A stretch of 64,000 nt of DNA, taken from NCBI GenBank assembly GCA_032622095.1, contig CP136068.1, forward strand, positions 114,686,509 through 114,750,508, read 5' to 3'. Shown here one piece after another: positions 1 to 57,893 of this stretch. This stretch comes from Siphonodentalium dalli. Its lineage: Eukaryota > Mollusca > Scaphopoda > Gadilida > Siphonodentaliidae. How positions within the stretch are numbered: the first letter of the stretch is position 1; every line of letters begins with the position of its first letter. The translations under genes and the position numbers were made by a program. The notes beneath the pieces are model-generated. The model worked only from the letters and a program-made list of their open reading frames with translations. It made no database searches and had not been told where the DNA came from.

Positions 1-699
1 AAATAGTGCCAATGTATTATTATTGCACAAACGTGACCTTGGACTTCATCTTTGTCATCTGTTTACATTCTGTACGCTATGTCCCAAAATACCATGGTTT
101 CCAATATTTTTCCAACAAACTCTTAACAAATGAAGAGTTTGAAAAGTTATTTCATTAAATTTATGCTATTAAATACGTCATCAAAGAGTCTTTATTTACT
201 GGGGATTATTTTTTTACACGGGCAAACAACGCATAGTTACGTGAAACCTCATTGTAGGCCTTATAGAAGCCGATGTTAGTTTAGTGTCCCATTTGTTGAT
301 ATAAGTATGTTCTATAGAAGTTTTGCATCATATAATAAATAGAATCTACAACTCGTCCCAAGTTTATAGCACAATTTACAAAACTCTTCCAGTAAACTAA
401 GTCTGGACCGAGCCTTTACTGAACTTGTTTTGTAAATTTTGAGATTGCACATGCAATATATCATGCATTTAACAAATGTTTGCACATTGTTACCAATTAC
501 AGAATTGAATCAGAAATCTGAATTGGGAAACAAGCTTATTTTGAAAATATTTCCTGACAGATTGAAGGTGATTAAAAGGTTACACCCTCGGGGTTACGGG
601 ACCATGTACACGGTCCTGAGAAATGGGAATTTCACCTTGCATGGCCTAAAAATAATTGGTGCAATTTGTTTGATAACGTGCATAATTTGAGGTTACCTC

Positions 700-1320
700 A
701 CGGACAGGCCTGAAAATATGGTGCTGGACATTTGCAGAATGAGGTCCTCAGAGGTTGAATATAGTGACACTACCCCACATAACATGTTAGCACCACTGAA
801 TTCACCCTCCTTCATGCAGTTCTTGAATTTTTAACATAATTTGCTGAAAACATGTGTATTTCAGCCAGGCCTGAGAATAAGGTGCCTGTCATTTGCAGAA
901 TGAGGTCCACAGAAGGTGAATTTAGTGATGCTATCCCACATAGTGGGCTAGCATCACCAAATTCACCCTCTGGGGACCTCATTCTGATTAGGCCTCATCT
1001 TCTCTGGAAAGTATCTTTATTATCAAATCAACAAGTTTTTTTATTTTCTTTAGAAGTTTATTTTATTTTTTTTTAATTTAGTTTCTCTATATCCCAAAAT
1101 TGGCAGATGACAGAGTGCATACTCTAGGTGTCCAATAGGTGCAAATCTCAATATTCACCATCTGAAAACTTAAATTTGTGCCTACGTCTTCCTTAGAAGA
1201 TGAGGCCATGCAGAATGAGGTCCGCAGAGGATGATGCTAGCCTGCTGTGTGGTGTAGATTCACTAAATTCACCCCCTGGGGACCTCATTCTGCGAATGTC
1301 CAGCACCATATATTGAGGCC
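700..1320. repeat. F-family fold-back repeat, long form plus degenerate arm
   Basis: Contains the hairpin modules CAGAATGAGGTCC...GGACCTCATTCTG around a TAGCATCACC core, an internal spacer (about 1000-1200) and a second module. A decayed module lies at 700-800. Diverged from the short forms near 6877 and 22075. No open frame. Confidence 0.75.
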
Positions 1321-2093
1321 CGCTCATGGACTTTCATTAATAGCAAACTATTCTGAAAATACATAAACCATATATCATTCAGAATTCAGAGCTAAATTGT
1401 TCAGAAATAATTTACAGAATTGTGACAAAAATAACTGAGTGACGTCATTTCATTTCCAGAGTAAATCAAATAAGCAGACAAACTAACTTTAACTAAGAAT
1501 ACAAACTAATATTTCATCTAAACCGTATATGTCACCCTTATACTGCCCATATTCAAATAATGAATTAATTAAAATAAACATTCTTATTGCACTATTTTGT
1601 ATGTAATAATATTAATCATGCCCATAAATACATGTTTCCCAGTAATTATACAGGACATGTCCATAGATCTGTATTTTGAGGGTTGATGAATAAAATAAAT
1701 GCTGATGAATCTTCCTTGAAACTGAATGATAGTTCTTCTTTGTGCCAGGAAGGCTGGATGTGTATAAAGCACTGGTTCGGTGATCTGTAACATAGTTGAT
1801 TTCACAAAGGTTTGAGCAAATGCAAAGACAGCACCGGAACTCATTAACCAATGGCAAAAATATTAAAGATTTTTTGTGGTAAGTGAAAGGATCATTTTCC
1901 AATTTGCTGAGTTTAGAGAAGCTCCCTTCGATTTGACACAAGATTAGTAAACATTTCCCAAGTTAATTTCCAGCTTACCAAGCAAATGAGACATACTCGC
2001 AATCACCATAATTTGTATTGCATAGTCATCGCAAAAATACACTAAATCAGGTTTGCATTGAAAAGGAGTACAACAGATAATAATTTAATGCTT

Positions 2094-2099
2094 TTTATT
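2094..2099 (-). promoter_or_regulatory. Candidate polyadenylation signal of EHHADH
   Basis: AATAAA on the minus strand, about 420 bases past the EHHADH stop, with ATTAAA adjacent (2084-2089). Closest plausible signal downstream of the stop. If used, the 3'UTR contains palindromic MITE M1 (2263-2436). Not verified by transcript data. Confidence 0.4.
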
Positions 2100-2262
2100 A
2101 TCTACCGTTTTGGTTGAGGAAAGTATGAATACTCTTTATGTGAGGTGATCATTGGAATGTACGTATGCTGACAAAAATTCAAAACGTGTCAAAACTTCAT
2201 CTTTCGAAAGTTGATATCTGGCCACCAAGACCTCATATTAATGAGCTGATGGGGACAATATA

Positions 2263-2436
2263 CAGTAATGCCCTAAATAATTCACTCCTTAACCACAGCA
2301 GAATTATTGGTAATTTTTAAGGATTTAGTCGGAAAGATGGCTTGTTGCCATTCATTGGAAAGCTCTGTGACTAAATCCTTAAAAATTACCCATAATTCTG
2401 TTGTGGTTAAGGAGTGGATTATTTAGGGCATTACTG
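2263..2436. mobile_element. M1: palindromic MITE, TA target, in the EHHADH 3' flank
   Basis: Ends CAGTAATGCCCTAAATAAT and its inverse, flanked by TA on both sides. The whole 174 bp is one near-perfect palindrome with a short loop around ATTCATTGGAAAGC. A TA target and CAGT ends suggest Tc1/mariner; no coding capacity. Confidence 0.85.
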
Positions 2437-2517
2437 TAGCTATTGTCTGGCGTAGGCTTGATGGTGTCAAATCGTACAGGGTATATTTAAGGACTTCCGT
2501 TCATGTGTGAATCCTCA

Positions 2518-47843
<45,326 letters not shown>

Positions 47844-48086
47844 CTGTAAATAGGAATTGTAACCAACATAACTTGTATGTAATTACAGATGTCCAGTCTC
47901 CTACCCCAGAAAATAATTAGATCTGACCCATGAGCTCATTAAGGATATCTTGATGACTATACATGTATATATAGATATCGACTTTCAAAAGAGGAAGTTT
48001 TAAGATGGTTTTAATTATTGTCTGAGTAGGAAAAATTGCAATAATTACAAAAATACTAAGCTTCTGATGCTCAAAAGCGGTAGATA

Positions 48087-50090
48087 ACGAGAGGCCGATC
48101 ACGATCGGCAGATGTTTAACCCATACCTTGGCGATAACGATTAGCTATTTTCATAAATCCTTACACCAACCTTTTCAACAATTCACACCTTACTATTAAA
48201 GCTACTCGATCCGATTAAACACCCCTCAGTTACTTTTTATTTGGCTTCGGGGGTAAAAAATATTTTATTCAAATCGAGGAACCCATTCCTCAAAGCTCAG
48301 AGTAAGCAGATATCTATTTTTTAAATCTATTATCTTTAACCACCTGGAATATTTAGTGGCCGTATGAAAGTTGATGAAGATGGATAACTCTAAAATCAAG
48401 TGTTTTTTTTGTGTCAGATAAATGACAAAGTAGCAAAATTTCATTGTACAAAATGTTGATAAACAACAGATTTTGGGCAATTTTATACTATAGTGGACTG
48501 TGGTTAGCATTATTTTTGGGCAATTAATTGATTCTGATAACAGAAGCGGAATTTAAAAAAAACTGTTGTTGTTGGAATCTGATGATATGGGGACCATCAA
48601 ATCGGATTGAGTATCTTTAAGTTCACAAGTGGACTAAGACTTATTGGGCACCTTCCATATGAACATATGGCATTTGATTCCAACCTATTTAGTCAGTTTA
48701 AAATAGATATATAGTCTTATAGAGCTCAGTCCATAGTCAGGCAGAAGAACCATACATAACAGTTAAAGATAAACTATTTAAAAAAATTCGTAAAATATGA
48801 TTGATAATGATTGGATATAACATACTTTAATGCATAATTATGAGATAACTAGAGGTCACCAGGGATATGAGATTGAAGATAGCATACTGTGTGTTTATGG
48901 AATGGGTGGGTTAATTTTGTTAATATTTTAAAGCAATTAAACCAAATGAACCTCTCTGTACAGGTTAGGGGTGTGTTATCATAAACTATGACTATAATAT
49001 AATCAATGACAAATATTTGAGTTATTAAATGAGATAGCAAGGGGTTGATCTTAATCACACTAATGAACTGATAAAAATAGTCTATAAATGCATGTATATG
49101 GATTTAGAAGCCCACACAATAAGTCAGTCTCAAGAATACAAGCAACATAATTATTATCCTGCACCCCAAATGCAATAGAGGAATTTCAAAATAAGACATT
49201 TCCTCTAATGTTTTTAGAAATCCTTACTGAACCTGGCTCAAAGTGAAAGATATAATTTAATATCTGCCTATCAGATATCATGTGTCTATGGAATGGGTTA
49301 ATATTAATCCCAAAATCCATGCAAGACCAGAGAGCTATGTTGGAGTTGATAAATCCTGAGAAGTCACTGTCCACACACTATGGAAATGCAATAAACAACA
49401 TATAGCTATTAAAGTGCAGCAGTGAGTATCAGATTTCATTACCAGGTATCAATAATAGAGATTATCTCTAGTCTTACTAATACAACAATTGTAAGCTGCT
49501 ACAGTTATATAGTGTAAGCAAATCTCAAATCTGTTCAATTCTTAGTTAAAAGGGGCCATAATTCTGGTATAAAAAACAGGATCTGACCCATATTCAAACT
49601 CGATCTGTATTTTGAGTTGATAAACTCGCATACCAAATTTGGTTCTTATCAGTTGAAAAATGGTTGATTTATCAAAATATGCAGAAATTCTATATCAAAG
49701 GGCCATAACTCCTTTAAAAAATATCGGATCAATCCCATATTCAAACTCGATCTGTATTTTGGTCCGAGAAACTTGCATACCAAATTTGATTCTGATCAGA
49801 TAAATTTTTTTTGAGTTATGGTAGCATGCATGAATTCTAAGTCGAAAAAGGGCCATAACTCCGTAAAAAAAACTCGGATCAAACCCATATTCGAACTCGA
49901 TCTGTATTTGGTGCTGAGAAATTCATATCCAAATTTGGTTCCGATCAGATATAAAATGTTCGAGTTAACGCACCATGCGTAAAGTGTCTACAGACAGACA
50001 GACAGACAGACAGACGGACGGACGGACTAACGACGAGTGGTCAATCCGGACAACGACACTATGTTTACCATACTATGGTATGGGTAAACA
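48087..50090. mobile_element. H element copy A: tandem core, GACG microsatellite, terminal hairpin
   Basis: Starts ACGAGAGGCCGATCACGATC and ends ATGGTATGGGTAAACA, with TA outside both ends. The 5' end has the hairpin GCCGATCACGATCGGC and ATGTTTAACCCATACC, a near inverse of the 3' end. Right half: three units of about 148 bp starting GGGCCATAACTCC (49553-49960), GACAGACAGACGGACGG (49984-50026), then AGTGGTCAATCCGGACAACG and the final hairpin. A TTAA element is nested at 48196. No coding capacity. Confidence 0.85.
48196..48620. mobile_element. TTAA element nested in H copy A
   Basis: TTAA outside TIRs AGCTACTCGATCCGATT / AATCGGATTGAGTATCT. Absent from the equivalent place in H copy B, so it inserted later. 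A diverged relative lies at 42412. 425 bp without coding capacity. Confidence 0.8.
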
Positions 50091-50219
50091 TAAAAAAGCG
50101 TTCTCAATTATGAGCTTTTGTGATCATTTTTATGTTCATGTATTGCTTATGAATTACTTATTTTTTCACAATGCATATGTGATACAAATGATGGTGATAG
50201 CAAGTATTTCTCATTGGTA

Positions 50220-51533
50220 CCCAGATAGCATGACTACGTTGGGCCAACGTGGCATAATGTCAGCACGGTTGGCATTAGGTTTGGTTGGATTAATTTACAT
50301 TGTTGGCCCTTCGTTGGCCCAACGTATTTCTCCCAACCGTTGGAAATATAATGTTGGCTCAACATTGGGCCAACGCGAACATGCCACGGAATTATCTGCA
50401 GTAAATTGGTTGGGTTAGCGTGGTTGGCCCAACGTATTCGGCCAACGCCAACATGAAAATGGAATTTACTGTGCACATCTCATTGGTTGGGTTTACGTTG
50501 TTGGCCCTTGGTTGACCCCAATTAAGGTATTCCTGCCATGCAACAGTTGGAATTATAACGTTGGTCCAATGTTGGGCCAACGCTAACAACTTCATGGCAG
50601 TCCAATTACATATATATAGCGTACATGTGATACATTTCAACGATATGCCGATACCTTATGTTCCGTAAACACACGTACAATCATTGCTGACACAATACAT
50701 GTATATGCAACGATATGTGATAAAATACGTTGGATGGTGTCGGTTGGTATATTGTTGGCCCAACGTTGTAATGCCAACGTAAATAACGTACTAGTAGAAA
50801 GCTCTTGACGTCAAACTCTACGCGCATGCACAACGGATCAGGCGTCTGCTTTTCTTATTGCGCGCTTTGTTCTGGTTCTCGTTCAGTGTTGCTGCTGGTA
50901 TTGATTTTAGCAAATAAAGATTCAGTTTCTTTACTTTAGAATTCAAGGATTTGTTCATTCTTTAGATGCCACCATTGGTCATCGGGTTGCTATCCGAAGT
51001 AGGTATACGTTTGTGAGAAACTACTATTTTGTGTAAAATTAATTAATTATTTTCCCAATATTTTTCTCGGAATCACAAAGTTCTGAATGTTTGCACGGCG
51101 TACATATAAGGTATAGCGGAGAATACTTACATCACTGACATGCATAGTAGTTTCTCACAAACTTGCATCAGATAGTGACATGGTGGCTGACGGTGGTAAC
51201 TGAATTATGAACAGATTATTGGATGCCAAAAAAAATATATAATTACCCAACGTTATGCCAACCAATTTAGTTTGAGGTTCCAACGTTGTCCCTCCGTTGG
51301 GTCAACATTATGCCAACCAATCGGTTTAGTTTCCAACGTTGGGCCAACATTATGCCAACCGTGTGGTCTGGATATCAACGTTGGCCCAACGCTCTGTATA
51401 TGTCGTCCAACATTGGCCCAACGTAGGCCCAATACGTTGGCCCAGCGTTGACCCAATGAGCAAAATTACGTTGGCCCAACGATTCAGAGGGTGATTGTGC
51501 CAACGTTGGCCCAACCATGTCATGCTATCTGGG
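50220..51533. mobile_element. 1.3 kb fold-back transposon filled with GTTGGCCCAAC repeats
   Basis: Ends CCCAGATAGCATGAC and its inverse, TA outside both. Both flanks hold many copies of CGTTGGCCCAACGT-type palindromes at irregular spacing (50232-50600, 51250-51520). The centre has an inner inverted pair (GTTTGTGAGAAACTACTAT, 51012 and 51148). No transposase frame. Confidence 0.82.
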
Positions 51534-51535
51534 TA

Positions 51536-52969
51536 AGTGGTAAATTGGCTTTATAGGAATTTTGGAGTTATTTGGCACAAATCAAAACTTTAAAGCCACA
51601 CATATTGTTTTGAATTTTTTTAAAAGATCTTTAGAACATTCGTGTTTAGAACGATTTAAGCGGTATCGCATCGTTATTTGCGATGCAATAGCAGCAATAT
51701 ACCCGGTTTGACGATGCAATATCAGCCTGCTTCTCGCGATTTGCGATACATGATGTTAATTGTTTGCATGCAAAACCAACGATCCGGTCCACATATTGCC
51801 AGCTTGCAGAATACAGAGCGTAACAGACTGAGATCGATATTATTTACAAAGCAAGAGGCATAACTCTATTATTTGACATGGCGCGTATTCATGCACATCG
51901 AGCATGACCATGCTATATTAAATCGATTCTGATTGGTTGGTCATTCCTTGACAACCAATGAATAATTTGTAACAAAAGTGGTTGATGGGACCATATGGTA
52001 TACAATAAAAAGATTTCTGTCGTAAATATAAAAACCGTTCAAGCATGGCAGAATGTCTTTCCATGGCTTACATGTATTTACAAAACTGATTATGATAATA
52101 AATGTATCACCGCTATTACGTGCATTAAATGTATGGAAAGTGAGCACAGATTACATGAACTGAGGAAATTTAGCAATGCATTCATAAAGGGGTTCCAGGG
52201 ACGAAAATTCCTACTAATACAGCTGACTAATATCTTTTAGTTCTAGTGCCTACTAAGTACTGTAAAATGACAATGCCTGCCATTGATTAGCCCCTGCCCC
52301 CTGGTATGCTAGTCATTGATATGATTGGGAAGTTGGATTAAGTTGTATATTAATATAATATATTATCAAAAATTCAAAATCAAATTCAGATATCTAACTT
52401 ATTATTAATTATATATTAATATTAATAATTGTGTAGTTGTTTTTTTTATCACGAAATTAACCCCAAAACAAACAACAAATTATGTTTAAGGGTCCATTTC
52501 AAGAGATTTAAACATAATTTCTATGCAAAATTTAAAAAGTAAATCGGGCCATGCTCATGTTCCCTCCTGTTTCTTCGTCATGTATGTAATTCTGTTATGA
52601 TTACTTTATCTGGTGGATCACGATCATATACTTGTATGGCACTTCATGGGCGGAGTAAATAATTGTAAGTACTAGTACTGTGCAATATAAGACTAACATT
52701 TACAACAAAAGGCCGCTCAGCTACAGTGACCTGGTAACAGGGGACCATGATGGGAATAAATAGACCAAGGTCTGCTTTTCATATTATCCCCGGTAACATC
52801 TGGTCACATGTCATGTGAAGCAATGTGTAAATTGTGTTTGATTGCATGAGTATGTGTATTTAAGGAGGTCAAGTGCATGACCAATTTTGAATGGGTATTT
52901 CCATGCAACTGATCTCCGCAACAAAAGTTACAGAGTTGCAAATATTTCTGGGTGTGACTTTGTGCAGTA
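51536..52969. other. No recognisable feature; searched for the missing EHHADH exon
   Basis: Contains a long interrupted AT tract (52380-52440). I looked on the minus strand for the N-terminal NPPVNA motif with a phase-2 donor and did not find it. No 5' LTR or primer-binding site for the downstream retrotransposon could be identified. Confidence 0.5.
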
Positions 52970-54547
52970 TTGAAAACAATTACACATTTGGGTTCTTTAA
53001 TTCCAGTGTCTGATCAAATCATTTTCTGGGCAGCGATGAATGGATTGATAGCATATATCCGACAACAAGTTATTATTTCCAATCCATCTACAATTCATGA
53101 ATTGACATCCATTGCGTTTAGGGCAGAGAATGCAATGCAAGTCACAAAGACTCACTCAAATACGCTTGTCGACACTATAGCTAGCTTGGAACAACAAGTC
53201 ACTTCACATACTCAAAGCGCAGCTTATCAAGCCAGGCAACAATGTTTCCCAACTCAAAATAAAGTTGAACATAAAAGACCTGCTCAAATTCATGGCAATG
53301 ACCGACATTGGAAACAAAGAAAATTTCCTCTATGTTTTCGGTGTAAACAGGAACGTCATGATCCCTCAATTTGTTTTGCATTACGATATCGATGTAGGAC
53401 CTGCAAGCGTATTGGTCACATTTCTTTTGCATGTCGTGAAAGGAAAATACCCATTCTTTCTACCAGTACACAAATACAAATAGGAAACCGGGTTCAGGTC
53501 CTCGTGGAAGGCAAAGTTAATTTTCCAGCATTAGTAGACACTGGAGCAAGTCAGTCGTGCATTTCAGAGGAATTTCTCATAGAACACAGGATAATGCATA
53601 AACTGGTTACCACAAAAAGCAAATACCCATTTATCAGAGGTGTTAGTGGGCCAAATATTCCTACTATAGGCCATGCAACAATTATGATAACCATTGGAAA
53701 TTTACATATACCACATTCATTTCTAATTCTTCGGAGCATACATGAGAAAGTTATTTTAGGGGTTGACTTCTTGAAAGCTAATCGGGCACAAATTGACCTG
53801 GCTAATGATGTACTTATTTTTCATGATGGTCTCACACAAGTTCCACTTTCTGGAGGCCATGATGAAAATTCTAGTCGCAATGTCTTCCCATTGTATGATA
53901 TTACAATTTATCCAAGATCAGAGGTCATAGTTCCTGTAAGAGTCAGTGGGAAACCTCATTCAAAATGGCAGATTGGTATCATAGAACCAAACTCAAATCT
54001 CATAGAACAGTATAATATAATCGGTGCAAGAACTTTGGTGGAAGTAGAAAACAACCAATCGGTTACTAAAATTCTTAATCCTTCAAATTCTCAAGTTAAA
54101 CTTAAACGTCAAATTCTATTAGGGACATTCTCGCAGGTGCACAAAAACCAAATTATTCATGATGATGACAGTAACAATGCAATTCCAATAAATTCTCTCA
54201 ATCTGCCCAGCAATTCGGATTTGCAAAAACATGAGCAAGTTGTCAGAGACTGTGGCATTGACTTATCCGCTACTGATCTGACCATTCACCAAAAATCAAA
54301 ACTCACACAACTGCTTGCAATAAATAGGGACTGTTTTGCGAAAGATATGTCAGAATTCGGAAGCACCAATTTATATTCACACAAAATTGACACAGGTTCC
54401 GCTGCTCCCGTTAGACAACGTTTTTACAGAGCGCCTCCGCATATGAAAGATGAAATAAGCCGTCAAATCAGAGATCTCCTTGCCAATGACGTAATTGAAC
54501 CAAGTATTAGTGAGTGGCTATCTCCTATCGTTTTAGTCCGAAAAAAG
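52970..54547 (+). pseudogene. gag C-terminus, CCHC knuckles, protease, start of RT
   Basis: Two zinc knuckles (CFRCKQERHDPSIC and CRTCKRIGHISFAC, residues about 120-155), then a retropepsin with ALVDTGASQSC (active-site Asp, about residue 190), then the RT N-terminal region with SEWLSPIVLVRKK. It starts at a non-ATG codon after an upstream stop, so the 5' part of gag is gone. The frame breaks at an A-run. Confidence 0.9.
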
Positions 54548-56513
54548 ATAACTCTTACCGCTTTACAGTCGATTATCGCAAGGTCAACGCGCTCACAAAA
54601 CCTGTAACATTCCCACTACCACGGTTGGAGGATGTAATTGATGCATTAGGCAAGTCAAAATCAACCATTTTTACCTGCCTTGACCTTTTTCACGGTTATT
54701 TCCAAATCAATTTAAGCGAAGAATCAAGAGCAAAGACAGCGTTCATCTCACACGAAGGCGTGTATCAATTTAAACGATTACCAATGGGCTTAATGAATTC
54801 GGCCTCAAGTTTTCAAATGGTTATGTCGGAAGTACTCCGTGATCTACAATGGAAAACATGTCTCTGTTATATTGATGATCTCCTTTGTTTTTCAAGGTAG
54901 TTCGATGATCACCTCCAACACCTTTCAGAACTATTTAAAACAATACGTAGGGCTAACCTTAAACCCACAAAATGCCAATTCGCTCTACGAGAAGTCTCTT
55001 ACCTGGGACACAAATTATCTGATAAAGGCATCTCCGTCGATACAGCTAAAACTGATTCCGTCCAACTGTTTCCAACTCCGAAAAATGACCATGACCTCCG
55101 TTCATTTCTGGGTTTATGCAATTATTATCGTCGTTTTGTTTACAATTTTGCAGCAATAGCAGCTCCGTTAAATAATCTTCTGAAGAAAAATGTGCCGTTC
55201 AAATGGTCACAAGACTGTGAACAAGCTTTCAATAAACTAAAACAAGCATTAACTTCACCACCAATTCTAGCTTTTCCAAATTTCGATAAGGATTTTATCT
55301 TATATTCCGATGCCTCTTCATTTTCAATCGGCTATGTTCTTGGACAGCTCGATGAAGAAGGTAGAGAGGTTGTCATAGCATATGGTGGACGAGCTTTAAA
55401 CCCCATGGAACAAAAATGGTGTGTCACTGAACTTGAATGTCTGGCAATGATAGAAGGTGTTAAGTATTACCATGTATACCTGGCTTCAAGAAAATTTACA
55501 ATTTACACCGACCATGTTTCGAACTCTTATCTCAAAACAATCAAGCAAAGTCCTGGCAGACTAGGTCGGTGGGCACTGAAATTGCAGGGATACAATTACG
55601 AAATTATTCACAAATCAGGTAAAAAGCATGGTAATGCTGATGCCTTATCCAGACGCAGATATGAGCAACAATCAGATAAACTAGATGCTATAAACACAGT
55701 TCGAACACTCCTTTCAAAAACAACATGCGCAACGCAAACTGACCCCTCATTGGAGGGAGATACCATAAATTCAATTAAAGTAATGCATAAAATCGAGTCT
55801 AAATCAGGATCGACCCAAACTGATATTGAAGCAGAATTAGGTGATCCCATAGCTGAACTTCACACAATAAATAGGTTATCCGAGGAAGATCTCAAAACTG
55901 CCCAAAGAGATGATGAATCATTAAACATTTATATTACATATTTTGAAAATCGTGAACTACCCGAAGAACCAAAACATGCATCTAGGATAGTACATGAGGC
56001 AAAAGAGATGATTATGGAAGATGGTGTTTTGTACTACATATGGTATCCAAAGGGTAAGGGTCATAAAGTGGACAGGGTAGTAAAGCAACTTGCAATCCCC
56101 TTTTCTCTGCGGGATGACATTCTCTCACAATACCATGATAGTTTGCTTGGGGGGCATCAAGGAATTGACAGGACATACCAGCTTATCAGGTACAAATACT
56201 TCTGGCCGGGAATGTACACTGACATCAAAATATATGTTAAAACATGCATTGAATGTCAGAAAAACAAACGGGCAATAAACAGTAAACCAGCGCCACTTCA
56301 CCCACTCCCGATTGTTGATCCTTTCGAAAGGGTTCATATGGATATACTAGGGCCACTCAAGGAAACCCCTGAAGGTTATAAATATATCCTTCTAATAGTT
56401 GATTCATTCACGAAATGGCCCGAAGCTTTCGCGATCAAAAATCAGGAAGCTGAAACCATTGCAAGAATCTTTTATGATGGGATTATCTGTAGATACGGGG
56501 CACCAAGCAGCTT
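54548..56513 (+). pseudogene. RT, RNase H and N-terminal integrase
   Basis: Reverse transcriptase with FTCLDLFHGYFQI (first catalytic Asp) and CYIDDLL (catalytic pair), then TAG at 54898-54900, after which the same frame continues (YLGHKLS, RSFLGLCNYYRRF). RNase H: LYSDASS, TELECLA and YTDH acidic residues. Integrase: HHCC zinc finger (HDSLLGGHQG...CIECQKNK) and the first core Asp in HMDILGPL. The frame is lost near 56512. Confidence 0.92.
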
Positions 56514-57590
56514 CTTACTGATAGAGGTCAAAACTTCCTTTCCAAACTTATCAAAGAGATTTGCAAAATTTTTGATATCAGCAAATTAAATACATCCAGT
56601 TATCATCCGCAAACAAATGCAACCTGCGAAAGACTAAATGCTACTATCGCGCAACATCTTCGGACATTCTGCGATGAAAACCAGTCTAATTGGGCACAAA
56701 ATTTGCAAAGTGCTTTGTCAGCATACAGATCTACACCATGTACTGAGTCTTCTCAATTTTCTCCTCATGAAATGCTATTTCAATTTAGTCGCAAACTACC
56801 AATCGATAATGAAATCATACCTGATCATACAATTGGAAATAAAGCGCTCAAAACAATGGAATCAATAGCTAAAGACTTCGAAATAACTAGGAAAATCGCA
56901 AAGGAAAACATAGCAGCTGCTCAAACTAAATACAAACAACAATATGATAAACGTGCTCAAGAACCTAAATATGCTGTTGGTGACAAGGTTTGGGTCAAAA
57001 ACAATAAAACTCCTCTGGGCCTCTCCACAAAACTTTTCAGGAAATACAGTGGCCCATATTATATCATTGAAATGACAAAGACGTCCACCTACTCACTGAG
57101 ACGATGTTCAGATCACATGAAACATCCCACCCCTGTTAACGCAAATCAGTTGAAGCCCTACTATGATTCCAGAAATAGGCCCACGAACCAGATAGATAAT
57201 GCAACAAATGACACAACTGCTGATGAAGATGACATGACGGACAGTAACGATCAACATATGACGCAAACTCAAACAAATTCACATGACAATGATGACATTA
57301 CACCTGCTCAAACTGATGACGCTGATAAGACGACTGACAATAACAGTGAAAAAGTAGTGGATAAAATACTTAAATGGACCGGGCCCCCAACAAATAGGTG
57401 GTATCACATTAAATGGCAACAGGGAGGCAGAGACTGGGTGAGACAAGACTTGATAGCTGATGAATTAATACAGCAATTTCATATTGAACGCACTGCAGAA
57501 GGTAGACGTAGGAAGAACCTAAAACAATTCAAGGCACCAATGCCAAAGACACGTTCCGTGGCACCAACAGCATTGGGCTTATCCCAGTAA
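56514..57590 (+). pseudogene. Integrase C-terminus with chromodomain-like tail
   Basis: Continues in the third frame: second core Asp, then the SYHPQTNATCERLN glutamate motif, then a GDKVWVKN integrase C-terminal (GPY/F-type) region with KYSGPYYII. After an acidic T/D/N-rich linker, residues near the end (VVDKILKWTGPP, WYHIKWQ, WVRQDLI) follow the chromodomain pattern, a targeting module in chromoviruses. Ends at TAA. Confidence 0.85.
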
Positions 57591-57893
57591 AAATAATATC
57601 AATAGCATAAATATCACTAAATAACCTAGTAACCAAACAAAACCAAAAACATTCCAATAACCATTAAACACAGCCCTGTTAACTCAATTCAACTATCAAT
57701 AGCGAAGGTGACAAAGACACTGGATCGCATTAAGGATCGCCTTATAGTGCTGGTGGGTCAACCTTTAGCATTGAAATAGAGCAACCACAAAACCAGAAAT
57801 CAAATCAAGGAAGGAGCAGCATGCCACACAAAATGCCAAACTAAAAAGATATTTTTTTAAAAATAAAATGAAAATAAAATAAACATTACAGAT
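57591..57893. other. 3' flank of the retrotransposon, no LTR recognised
   Basis: No copy of any sequence 5' of 52970 is found here, so a 3' LTR cannot be defined from this window. Confidence 0.5.

Larger units (their letters stand above)
52970..57590 (+). mobile_element. Ty3/gypsy retrotransposon, 5'-truncated and inactivated
   Basis: Domains in order: gag C-terminal part with two CCHC knuckles, aspartic protease, reverse transcriptase, RNase H, integrase, chromodomain-like tail. The PR-RT-RH-IN order is that of Ty3/gypsy. No LTRs were found on either side and the gag N-terminus is missing. Breaks: a -1 frame change at 54541-54547, an in-frame TAG at 54898 and a second -1 change near 56512. 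It lies on the opposite strand to EHHADH, upstream of the exons found. Confidence 0.93.

Noticed and set aside
50234-51456. Short frames rich in VGPT/WANV
   Set aside because: Translation of the GTTGGCCCAAC palindromes within the fold-back transposon.
52640-52760. Possible 5' LTR end and primer-binding site (TGGTAACAGGGG)
   Set aside because: No matching 3' copy, and the gag N-terminus is absent between here and 52970; cannot be supported.
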